Below, in pieces: positions 8,066 through 14,780 of a stretch of DNA of 64,000 nucleotides (its first letter is position 1; each line of letters starts with the position of its first letter). The notes beneath the pieces are model-generated. The model was given only the letters and a program-made list of their open reading frames with translations, was not told where the DNA came from and searched no databases. Source of the stretch: UBA4582 sp038106185 (lineage in GTDB: Bacteria; Pseudomonadota; Gammaproteobacteria; Pseudomonadales; Azotimanducaceae); contig JAYODE010000017.1 of the NCBI GenBank assembly GCA_038106185.1, positions 5,282 to 69,281 of the forward strand, read 5' to 3'. Made by a program: the position numbers and the translations under genes.

Positions 8066-9244
8066 ATGAAGACTCACGCCATCGAAACCTCTGAGGGCAC
8101 CGCCACCTATACCGACCACAAACGCTGGTGGTGGCTCCTGTCTCTGGTCAATCCACTGATTCCACTCGCAGGGGTTCTGGGTCACTGGCTGACCGGCAGC
8201 GAACTTTGGCTGCTGGTGCCGCTAGGTATGATGTTTATCATGGGGCCAGCATTTGACGGACTCTTCGGCGAGGATGAAAACAATCCGCCTGAAATCCTGG
8301 TGCCCCAACTTGAGCAGGACACCTATTACCGAGTATTAACCTACCTGACGGTCCCTGTGCACTACTTCACTTTTCTGACGGTCGCCATCTGGGTCGGCAC
8401 TCACAGCCTGAGCTGGTGGGGTTTTATCGCACTGACCATCGCCATCGGGTTTGCCGACGGTTTCGCCATCAATACGGGACACGAGCTGGGTCATAAACGT
8501 ACTCGAATGGAAACCTGGCTCGCCAAAATCGTGCTGGCTGTACCGGCTTATGGGCACTTCTGGATCGAGCATAATCGCGGCCATCACCGGGATGTTGCCA
8601 CCCCTGAAGACCCTGCCAGTGCCCGTATGGGCGAAAGTATCTACCAGTTCGCTCGGCGCGAAATACCCGGCGCTTTTCGCCGCGCCTGGATGCTGGAAGA
8701 TGAGCGACTCTGCAGAAAAGGGCTCCCCGTATGGAGCATTCACAATGAGGTATTACAAAGCTATCTGATCAGCATCGTTCTGCAAGTGGGCCTGATCGCG
8801 ACCTTCGGCTGGATCATGCTGCCGTTTCTGATCATCCACAATTTTTTCTCATGGTGGGTACTGACCAGCGCCAACTATATCGAGCATTACGGCCTGCTCA
8901 GGGCCAGGCAGGCCGATGGCAAGTACGAACGCTGCCAACCCCATCACAGCTGGAACGCCAACCATAAATACTCGAACCTGTTGCTATTTCATTTGCAGAG
9001 ACACTCTGACCACCACGCCAATCCGACTCGGCGCTATCAGAGCCTGAGGCACTTTCCCGATTTGCCGAGCCTGCCGAGCGGCTACTACGGCATGTATATC
9101 ATCGCCTACCTGCCTGCCCTGTGGTTCAAAATGATGGATGCGCGCCTCATGAGGTTGCCACATATCAATGGCGACTTGGGCAAGGTCAACATCCATCCCG
9201 ATAGCCTGAGCGCAATCCGAGCAAGGTATGGTCATGACGTCTGA
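8066..9244 (+). CDS. alkB: Alkane 1-monooxygenase AlkB
   Basis: This 392-residue integral membrane non-heme di-iron hydroxylase has all family histidine motifs: HELGHK, EHNRGHH, LQRHSDHHA and the NYIEHYG motif specific to AlkB. Six or so hydrophobic helices are visible. It hydroxylates the terminal carbon of medium-chain n-alkanes using electrons from rubredoxin, whose gene overlaps its 3' end. The start ATG follows GGA at suitable spacing, 16 nt after the dehalogenase stop, so the three genes form one operon. Confidence 0.96.
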   Translation: MKTHAIETSEGTATYTDHKRWWWLLSLVNPLIPLAGVLGHWLTGSELWLLVPLGMMFIMGPAFDGLFGEDENNPPEILVPQLEQDTYYRVLTYLTVPVHYFTFLTVAIWVGTHSLSWWGFIALTIAIGFADGFAINTGHELGHKRTRMETWLAKIVLAVPAYGHFWIEHNRGHHRDVATPEDPASARMGESIYQFARREIPGAFRRAWMLEDERLCRKGLPVWSIHNEVLQSYLISIVLQVGLIATFGWIMLPFLIIHNFFSWWVLTSANYIEHYGLLRARQADGKYERCQPHHSWNANHKYSNLLLFHLQRHSDHHANPTRRYQSLRHFPDLPSLPSGYYGMYIIAYLPALWFKMMDARLMRLPHINGDLGKVNIHPDSLSAIRARYGHDV

Positions 9245-9422
9245 TAGCCACAACCAATATCAATGTCCCGGATGTGGTTACATCTATGATGAGAGCCTGG
9301 GCGATGACCATGAGGGTTATCCGCCCGGCTTTCTGTTCAAAGACCTGCCTGAGGACTTTGTCTGCCCGGCCTGTGCGGTGCGCTATAAAGAAGACTTCCA
9401 GAGCCCGTCAGGCATCATTTAG
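9234..9422 (+). CDS. Rubredoxin (AlkG-like), electron donor to AlkB
   Basis: The protein has 62 residues with two iron-binding knuckles, YQCPGCGYIYDE and FVCPACAVRYKEDF, and the hinge GYPPGFLFKDLPEDF. The second knuckle has Ala in place of the usual Gly after CxxC and an extra Arg/Tyr before KEDF, which recalls the AlkG1-type insertion rather than the AlkG2 electron-transfer type (from memory of the family, not proven). Its ATG has AAGG seven bases upstream and lies inside the last codons of alkB, so translation is coupled. The alternative start is 9228. Confidence 0.92.
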   Translation: MTSDSHNQYQCPGCGYIYDESLGDDHEGYPPGFLFKDLPEDFVCPACAVRYKEDFQSPSGII

Positions 9423-9453
9423 TTAAAGATCAAATCTAACTAAAGATCAAATC
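9420..9453. repeat. 17-bp direct repeat carrying the rubredoxin stop codon
   Basis: TAGTTAAAGATCAAATC (9420-9436) and TAACTAAAGATCAAATC (9437-9453) differ by one base. The first copy begins with the rubredoxin TAG and the second would supply another in-register stop (TAA). Confidence 0.8.
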
Positions 9454-9469
9454 AGCCTCACAAAGCATC

Positions 9470-9880
9470 TCAGGATTTCATCATGCGACCCTGAACATAG
9501 GCACCGGCGAAAATGCCCGCCAGGGTAAACAGCATTGGCCAGTTGCCGACACCCAATCCCGCAAGCGCCGGACCCGGGCAAACACCAGAAATACCCCAGC
9601 CAATACCAAATATAGCAGCGCCAACCAGCGTGTTACGGTCAAGAGACGCGGCATGTTCGCGAAAGCTTTTGTCAAACAGAGGCTTACGTATCAAACGAGG
9701 CAACAATTGATAGGTGACCATGGTGGTCAGAGAAGCCGAACCCAGGACCCAGAGCAGACCGAAGTCGTCAAATCTCAGGAACGACAGCACCACCTCGGGT
9801 TGAATCATGGTGGCATAGGACAAACCAAATCCAAACAAGGCGCCGGATATCAAGACACTGGCAAAGAACGGGACGCTCAT
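9470..9880 (-). CDS. YeeE/YedE family membrane protein (second half of pair 1)
   Basis: The protein has 136 residues and about four transmembrane helices. It begins MSVPFFASVLISGALFGFGL and carries the conserved cysteine turn GVCPGPALAG. Families of this type (PF04143/PF20398) move thiosulfate or other sulfur compounds across the inner membrane. A long in-frame extension to 10153 overlaps the partner gene antisense to nothing and is not needed: the ATG at 9880 overlaps the partner's TGA. Together with the next gene it makes a split transporter beside the Sox island. Confidence 0.85.
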   Translation of the reverse strand: MSVPFFASVLISGALFGFGLSYATMIQPEVVLSFLRFDDFGLLWVLGSASLTTMVTYQLLPRLIRKPLFDKSFREHAASLDRNTLVGAAIFGIGWGISGVCPGPALAGLGVGNWPMLFTLAGIFAGAYVQGRMMKS

Positions 9881-10350
9881 GACAAGCCCCCCAGTTTCTG
9901 CATTAATTGCGCAGTAATGATCGCGGTAGTCAGAAAGATGAGTACTGCCAGAAAAGAGGGCAGCTGAAATGAGGCTATTCCACAGATCCCGTGTCCCGAA
10001 GTACAACCGTTGGATAATCTTGCACCGAAGCCGGCAATAAAACCGCCCAAGGTCAACTGCCACCAGCTGATCGTGGTAACAAAGACTTCGCCCACTGTCA
10101 GCATCCAGATCAGAGCGCCCAGCACCAAGCCACTTGCATAGACGATTCGCCAATTTCTGGAAGACACGAAGGCTTCTCGGTTGAAATATTTCCAGTTGGA
10201 GACGAAAGACCAGGTACTGGTAAAAAAGGTGCTCATGCCACCCACCAGACCAGTGGTGGCAAACAGAAAGCTCACGGCAAAGCCGATGAACAATCCACCG
10301 ATGAGGTAGTGCGTTATCCCCAGGGGAAACAGGAGGTCAAATTCTGGCAT
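9877..10350 (-). CDS. YeeE/YedE family membrane protein (first half of pair 1)
   Basis: The protein has 157 residues with four to five predicted helices and the family cysteine motif ARLSNGCTSGHGICG. This half normally contributes one set of thiol-relay cysteines, and the partner (overlapping by four bases) contributes the other. It is probably an importer of thiosulfate or sulfane sulfur. The 128 bases upstream are AT-rich and hold its promoter. Confidence 0.88.
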   Translation of the reverse strand: MPEFDLLFPLGITHYLIGGLFIGFAVSFLFATTGLVGGMSTFFTSTWSFVSNWKYFNREAFVSSRNWRIVYASGLVLGALIWMLTVGEVFVTTISWWQLTLGGFIAGFGARLSNGCTSGHGICGIASFQLPSFLAVLIFLTTAIITAQLMQKLGGLS

Positions 10351-10478
10351 GTTGGTGACTCTTTAAAAGATTAAGATTGAGAATAATGAAACAGCATCGA
10401 GCCGCGGTCGAGTATTAGCCCCCGGCCTTTTAATGCATTTATAAGAATTTTTCAGCAAATTTTTACACTATTTAATTT

Positions 10479-10955
10479 TCAGCCTAATCGGCTCGACAAG
10501 ACCGACCAGGCAGTCTCGATGGTTCGCTCGAAGTAGAACCAGTAGAAATCCGCCGACGGATAGCCCACCAGCCTTTCGGCAATTTCCTGACCGTTACTGT
10601 CCAGAAACAGCAATGTTGGCGTACCAATAACATGAAATCGCCTGACGATCTCATCGGCTGAAAGTCGCTGACCATTGAAGTCAGTCACGATAGCGGCCGT
10701 CCAGGAGAGCTCTGCAAGATAGATTTTTTCCATCAGAACAGGGTCCTTGAGCATCGGCAGCAGAACAGCCTGCTCAAGCTCCGCACAGTAGGGGCAGTCG
10801 GGTCTCGAGACATAGAGCAGGAATATTTGGTGTTGTTGTTTCGCCAGCTCTCCCTGACGCTTCAGATCCAGCGCTGCGTCAATCGACTGAGCGCCAGCAA
10901 AAGTTGCTAACAGGCAAAGGATAAGCCCGCACGATAACCTCATTGCGGCAACCAT
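10479..10955 (-). CDS. Periplasmic SoxW-like thioredoxin-fold protein
   Basis: The protein has 158 residues with a signal peptide (MRLSCGLILCLLATFAGAQ), then a thioredoxin fold with the active site DCPYCAELE and the cis-Pro loop GTPTLLF. The family reduces periplasmic disulfides; SoxW proteins keep the SoxY thiol or SoxCD active. It is the last gene of a three-gene minus-strand operon, and its start overlaps the hydrolase stop by 16 nt. In-frame ATG at 10943 is an equally good start. The assignment as SoxW rests on fold plus context. Confidence 0.75.
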   Translation of the reverse strand: MVAAMRLSCGLILCLLATFAGAQSIDAALDLKRQGELAKQQHQIFLLYVSRPDCPYCAELEQAVLLPMLKDPVLMEKIYLAELSWTAAIVTDFNGQRLSADEIVRRFHVIGTPTLLFLDSNGQEIAERLVGYPSADFYWFYFERTIETAWSVLSSRLG

Positions 10956-11818
10956 TCTAGAATGCCATCGACAATGTCATCGATGAAGAGGTCGCGAAAG
11001 AAATGATCGGCGCCATCAACCCATTGAACCGTGACATTGGGATTACTTTCAAACAGGGTGACTTGCGAGATGAATCCGGCGGCCAACGGATCTTCGGTGC
11101 CTTCGAACACCAGTACCGGGCGCTTGACGCTGCTCAATAGTGCCGGCGTGTTTCGGTTCGGTTCCGCGCCGTAGTATGACAGAAAGCTGCTCGCCAAAAC
11201 CTCGGCCTGAGGACAGCTCAAGATCCCCGCCTTGATCACCGCGCTCGAGGACGCTTCAGCCTGTGCCATGACCTGTCCCAACGACTGACCAAACGCGGCT
11301 TCATAAGCGACCGCACTCTCGTCCGCACGCCAGGTCATGGGCGCAATCAGCACCAGCCCGTCGACTCCGAGCGCCGAATATTGCTGCTGATACAGCATCA
11401 CCTGATTACCACCTCGAGAATGGCCCATCAGGACTATGTGGTCGTTGAGCGTCCTGGAAAATTCTACCCATTGATTAATCTCTGCTGCAGCGTCGGCGTG
11501 ATTGGCCTTGATCACAGCGTCACAGCTCATGAAACCCTGGCGATCGTTTACGCCGAGACTCAGGGTTATCGCCAGGCTCGAATATCCAGCATCGGCTAGC
11601 CCATTCTGAAGCTGAGCCATTATTTCCATTCCGCCATGTGCCCAGGTTCCATGGACCAGCAGAAACAGCGGTCCCTCAGCCGATTGATGAGGCTCTTGCA
11701 GATTGGCATTCAGCAGTACACCCTGGTATTCAATCTGCACGGGGGTCGCAGATACCTTGTTTACCTGGAACAGGATAAGAAGACAGAGCAGCAGGTTCAA
11801 TCGATTCAAGCGCATCAA
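10940..11818 (-). CDS. Secreted alpha/beta hydrolase
   Basis: The protein has 292 residues with a signal peptide (residues 1-24). It has LVHGTWAHGG as the oxyanion loop, GHSRGGNQ as the nucleophile elbow (Ser), an acid after strand 7 (FEGTEDPLA) and a late His (GADHFF). Substrate unknown. It overlaps the upstream metallo-beta-lactamase-fold gene by 4 nt (ATGA) and the SoxW-like gene downstream, so it belongs to the Sox satellite operon. No known Sox step needs such an enzyme. Confidence 0.8.
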   Translation of the reverse strand: MMRLNRLNLLLCLLILFQVNKVSATPVQIEYQGVLLNANLQEPHQSAEGPLFLLVHGTWAHGGMEIMAQLQNGLADAGYSSLAITLSLGVNDRQGFMSCDAVIKANHADAAAEINQWVEFSRTLNDHIVLMGHSRGGNQVMLYQQQYSALGVDGLVLIAPMTWRADESAVAYEAAFGQSLGQVMAQAEASSSAVIKAGILSCPQAEVLASSFLSYYGAEPNRNTPALLSSVKRPVLVFEGTEDPLAAGFISQVTLFESNPNVTVQWVDGADHFFRDLFIDDIVDGILEWLPQ

Positions 11819-12822
11819 AAAGACTCCATCTCCAGTGTTTGAAACAGTCGACCCGCATTCTTTGCTGCGAGCTCTTCAAAGGTGTCCAGGTGCGCATAGT
11901 CTGACTGGTCGATGGCATACGCCTGCGGAAGATCGCCGCCATCATCGAGGATGGCTTGCACTCGATCTGTCAGAAACTGTAAATAGCCTTGGGTGGTTCT
12001 TCTCACAGTATCAAGATCCGTGGGTGCACCATGGCCCGGAATAAGGGTAACGGGTTGCAAGGCCGCCATGCGCTCAAATGACTCAATCCAGGCTGCGACA
12101 TGGGTGTCAGGAAAGATCGCCAATAACCGCTGATGAAAAGCAATGTCTCCCGTGATCAGGGTTTTCTCGTTGGGCAACCAGACTGAAATGTCTCCCGGAG
12201 AATGGGCTTCGCCAAAGCTGATCACTTGAATCAAGCTATCTCCCAGGTTCAACTGCAGTTGTTGCTCAAACTCAAGATCGGGAATCGCCACATAGGTGCC
12301 CGCTGCCTTGTCCCGATTTCTGTCTGCCATGCTCTGCAGCACCCTCGCGCCCTGCTGCCGAATCGCGTCGGCTGCGAGTCGGTGCGCGATAATTTTCACG
12401 CCTTGATCGCGCCAATAGCTGTTGCCCAGAAACGCGTGGCCCTGACCATTTTCATTAATCAACCAGACAACGGGCAGATCGGTGATCTGCTTAATGGCTT
12501 GATGCAGCCTCGCTGCCAGCTGGTAACTGTCACCACCGTTGACAACAACGACTCCGGCGTTCGACAAGATGACGCTCAAATTATTGTTATGGCCGCCATT
12601 GGCGTAGGTCGGTGGACCCGTATCGCCAATGGCCACAAACAAACTCGCAGAAACCTGAGTCAATGTCAGCGGTGCCGAGACGAGATAGGCCCTGCTCTCG
12701 CCCTGCGCACCCACTGTCGCGCAGTAATGCAGTCCCCAACCAAGCAGAAGCAGCCGCATCGCTTGTCGGAATGGCAACAACAACCGTTTTGTTCGACGCA
12801 TGTGATACATGGCTCTATACAT
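11815..12822 (-). CDS. Metallo-beta-lactamase-fold protein with altered metal motif (SoxH-like)
   Basis: The protein has about 335 residues from the longest start; ATGs at 12801 and 12759 lie closer to the signal peptide (MRLLLLGWGLHY...). The fold is clear: VVVNGGDSYQ, GEAHSPGDISVWLP, LITGDIAFH and IPGHGAPTD. The first zinc motif HxHxDH appears as NENGQGHAFLGN, so the ligands are N, Q and H/A instead of H, H and D/H. Context (Sox island, thioredoxin partner) suggests a SoxH- or quinoprotein-relay-type hydrolase; whether it binds metal is open. First gene of its operon, divergent from YeeE/YedE pair 2. Confidence 0.75.
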   Translation of the reverse strand: MYRAMYHMRRTKRLLLPFRQAMRLLLLGWGLHYCATVGAQGESRAYLVSAPLTLTQVSASLFVAIGDTGPPTYANGGHNNNLSVILSNAGVVVVNGGDSYQLAARLHQAIKQITDLPVVWLINENGQGHAFLGNSYWRDQGVKIIAHRLAADAIRQQGARVLQSMADRNRDKAAGTYVAIPDLEFEQQLQLNLGDSLIQVISFGEAHSPGDISVWLPNEKTLITGDIAFHQRLLAIFPDTHVAAWIESFERMAALQPVTLIPGHGAPTDLDTVRRTTQGYLQFLTDRVQAILDDGGDLPQAYAIDQSDYAHLDTFEELAAKNAGRLFQTLEMESF

Positions 12823-12877
12823 GGGTATTCACTGTCTCTTGGAGAATAAATTCGGCGCACTGACCCGATGGCATATC

Positions 12878-12905
12878 AGTATACCTTAATATAATAAGAT
12901 GCTAA
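12878..12905. promoter_or_regulatory. AT-rich motif shared with two other Sox-region promoters
   Basis: A 28-base element begins AGTAT and ends ATGCTAA, between the divergent SoxH-like and YeeE/YedE genes. It matches the element before the FadL-type gene (21950) at 21 of 28 positions, and a shorter inverted version occurs between soxR and soxC. It is a candidate SoxR (ArsR-type) operator by inference. Confidence 0.3.
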
Positions 12906-12937
12906 ATTAATCGCTCTTCTATTGGAGGTGCACATAT

Positions 12938-13477
12938 ATGAATGATAAACCGATTATTTCCTGGAAAGTCGCTGGTGTCGCACTAGGACTGCTGCTGACG
13001 CTAGCGACCTACTTGGTTTCACCACTCGGCGTATCGACACAGTTTGTTGTGACCGACGCGATCGTTTTGCATAAGGTCGCACCTACTGTCGCCGAGGGCA
13101 ACGCCTACTTGTCTAAATATGGCGAGGAAGGAGATTGGGGGATTGGCTACGGCTGGATGCTCATTCTCGGCATGATGGTTGGTGGTGGCGTTACGGCTTT
13201 GCTGTTTCGCGACAAGCAGCCCGAGGGCGATAAGGGCTCGATGCCGGCCATGTGGCAAGCCAAGTTTGGCCCGTCCGAGACCAAACGTTACGCGGCTTCC
13301 TTTCTCGGCGGCCTGCTACTGTTATTTGGCGCACGCTTGGCTGGCGGCTGCACCAGCGGCCATATGATCAGCGGTATCTCGCAACTGGCGGTAAGTTCGA
13401 TGATATTTGGCGTGGTCACTTTTGCGGTTGCCATCTTGGTGGCTAAGCTAATCTATAACAACCAGGTGAGGATATAG
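12938..13477 (+). CDS. YeeE/YedE family membrane protein (first half of pair 2)
   Basis: The protein has 179 residues with four to five predicted transmembrane helices, a periplasmic segment with GEEGDWGIGYGWML, and the cysteine motif ARLAGGCTSGHMISG. A strong GGAGG lies ten bases before the ATG. It is followed after 2 nt by its partner. A second sulfur-transporter pair within 3 kb of the first suggests two different substrates or directions, such as thiosulfate versus sulfite or sulfane sulfur (inference). Confidence 0.9.
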   Translation: MNDKPIISWKVAGVALGLLLTLATYLVSPLGVSTQFVVTDAIVLHKVAPTVAEGNAYLSKYGEEGDWGIGYGWMLILGMMVGGGVTALLFRDKQPEGDKGSMPAMWQAKFGPSETKRYAASFLGGLLLLFGARLAGGCTSGHMISGISQLAVSSMIFGVVTFAVAILVAKLIYNNQVRI

Positions 13478-13479
13478 TA

Positions 13480-14007
13480 ATGACGTTAGTAATTGGATTT
13501 CTCATCGGCTGCGCCTTTGGCGCAATTCTTTTTCTCGGTGGCGCGTCTAGCTACCGCAAAATCCTTGGCACCTTGCTCCTCAAAGATATGACCATTATCA
13601 AGTTAATGATGACAGCTATTGGTGTTGGAACGCTGGGCATTTACCTGTTGGATCAGGGCGGCCTTGCACACATGAGCATTAAACCCGCCTATATCTGGGG
13701 CATTGTCGCTGGGGGCGCGATTTTTGGTACTGGCTGGGCAGTTTCTGGCTACTGTCCCGGGACCTGTCTGGTGGGGTCTGCAGAGGGTAAGTTTGATGCT
13801 ATTGCGACGCTACTCGGCGGCTTGGTCGGCGCACTGATTTTTGCCTGGGCCTTTCCCGTCATGGATGCTTGGCTATTGCAAAATGCCAATTTTGGTAAGA
13901 TTACAGTTCAAAGCCTGCTTGGTATCAACGGTCTGTATCTCGCGATTCCCATGAGCCTTGCGATGCTATATTCCGCATTTTTCTTACTGAAGGATCGCTA
14001 CGAATAA
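13480..14007 (+). CDS. YeeE/YedE family membrane protein (second half of pair 2)
   Basis: The protein has 175 residues and about five hydrophobic helices, with the paired cysteine turn VSGYCPGTCLVG, which has two cysteines where pair 1 has one. It is clearly co-transcribed with the preceding half (2-nt spacing). It ends before a 13-bp tandem repeat and a hairpin that may help end transcription. Confidence 0.9.
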   Translation: MTLVIGFLIGCAFGAILFLGGASSYRKILGTLLLKDMTIIKLMMTAIGVGTLGIYLLDQGGLAHMSIKPAYIWGIVAGGAIFGTGWAVSGYCPGTCLVGSAEGKFDAIATLLGGLVGALIFAWAFPVMDAWLLQNANFGKITVQSLLGINGLYLAIPMSLAMLYSAFFLLKDRYE

Positions 14008-14039
14008 CCCGATGTTGCGATGCTGCGACTCATCCGCGC

Positions 14040-14099
14040 GGCTGACCCACTGGGCTCATCCACTGGGCTCATCCACTCGGCTCATCCACTCGGCTCATC
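14040..14099. repeat. 13-bp tandem repeat GGCTCATCCACTG
   Basis: A variant first copy (14040-14052), three near-perfect copies and a partial one. The last base alternates G/C between copies. It lies between the convergent YeeE/YedE pair 2 and DsrE-like genes. Confidence 0.9.
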
Positions 14100-14105
14100 T
14101 AAGGG

Positions 14106-14137
14106 CCAGAGCAGGCAGTAGCATCTGTTTGCTCTGG
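14106..14137. terminator. Hairpin between convergent genes
   Basis: CCAGAGCA and TGCTCTGG form a perfect 8-bp stem with a 16-base loop. There is no T-run, so factor-independent termination is doubtful. Confidence 0.35.
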
Positions 14138-14243
14138 TTACTTGTTTGACTCGTATCGACTCGTTGACCTGCGTCGCACACCTGCCACGTCTTTCGTTGG
14201 CTCGTCTTCACCCGGCCGTCGTCGATATTCTCGAACCACCAGC

Positions 14244-14693
14244 CTAAGGGTGGATCTGAGTATAGCCCGCCTGGATTTGTTCCAGCATGAACGCGACGCC
14301 TGTTTGGACGCCTATTACACCTGGTAGTGGAACCGGCCGCACCCCGGTTTTGCGCTGGATCGAATCGAGAGTGTTCTTGCAGACGTAGAACCTGACGCCG
14401 TTGGCCATCAAACTGTCTATTCGAAGTGTGTCGAGATTGGGTTCACCCGTCAGCATATGCACCCCGGCCCCAAATGCAATGACTTCAATGTCGATATAAT
14501 CAGGTCCCTTGTAGTACTTAATAAGGTTGTTAGCAATATCCAGCACTGCCGTATACTTTGCCGGATCGGCATCACTGACCTGCAGAATCACCTGCTGTTC
14601 AGCGAAAGGTTTTTGCTCCGAGGCTTTTGCGTTTACGACAAAAAAGGACAGTAAAATAAGCAGAAGCCTTATCCTTGGGTGAGGATTTAACAT
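14244..14693 (-). CDS. Periplasmic DsrE-family protein
   Basis: The protein has 149 residues starting at an ATG that gives a clean signal peptide (PRIRLLLILLSFFVVNAKA). The DsrE-like domain follows: VILQVSDADPAKYTAVLDIANNL, DIEVIAFGAGVHML, GVRFYVCKNTLDSI with the single conserved cysteine, and a C-terminal GVAFMLEQIQAGY. DsrE-type proteins bind or pass sulfane sulfur. A secreted version at the end of the sox operon (88 nt after soxB) may act on SoxYZ-bound or persulfide sulfur (inference). Confidence 0.85.
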   Translation of the reverse strand: MLNPHPRIRLLLILLSFFVVNAKASEQKPFAEQQVILQVSDADPAKYTAVLDIANNLIKYYKGPDYIDIEVIAFGAGVHMLTGEPNLDTLRIDSLMANGVRFYVCKNTLDSIQRKTGVRPVPLPGVIGVQTGVAFMLEQIQAGYTQIHP

Positions 14694-14780
14694 GGGCACT
14701 TTCTCTAAGTCAGACTTTAAAGTTTTCGATCTTCGATCGCAGACCAATGTTGCTTAGTTGCGACGACTGCATCGTCAGTA

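Noticed and set aside
9881..10153. Extended N terminus of the second YeeE/YedE half
   Set aside because: It overlaps the partner's coding sequence in another frame, is polar and not membrane-like, and ATG 9880 fits an ATGA overlap.
10351..10478. Riboswitch or RNA gene before YeeE/YedE pair 1
   Set aside because: AT-rich with no stable fold that I can draw and no known riboswitch core; most likely only a promoter.
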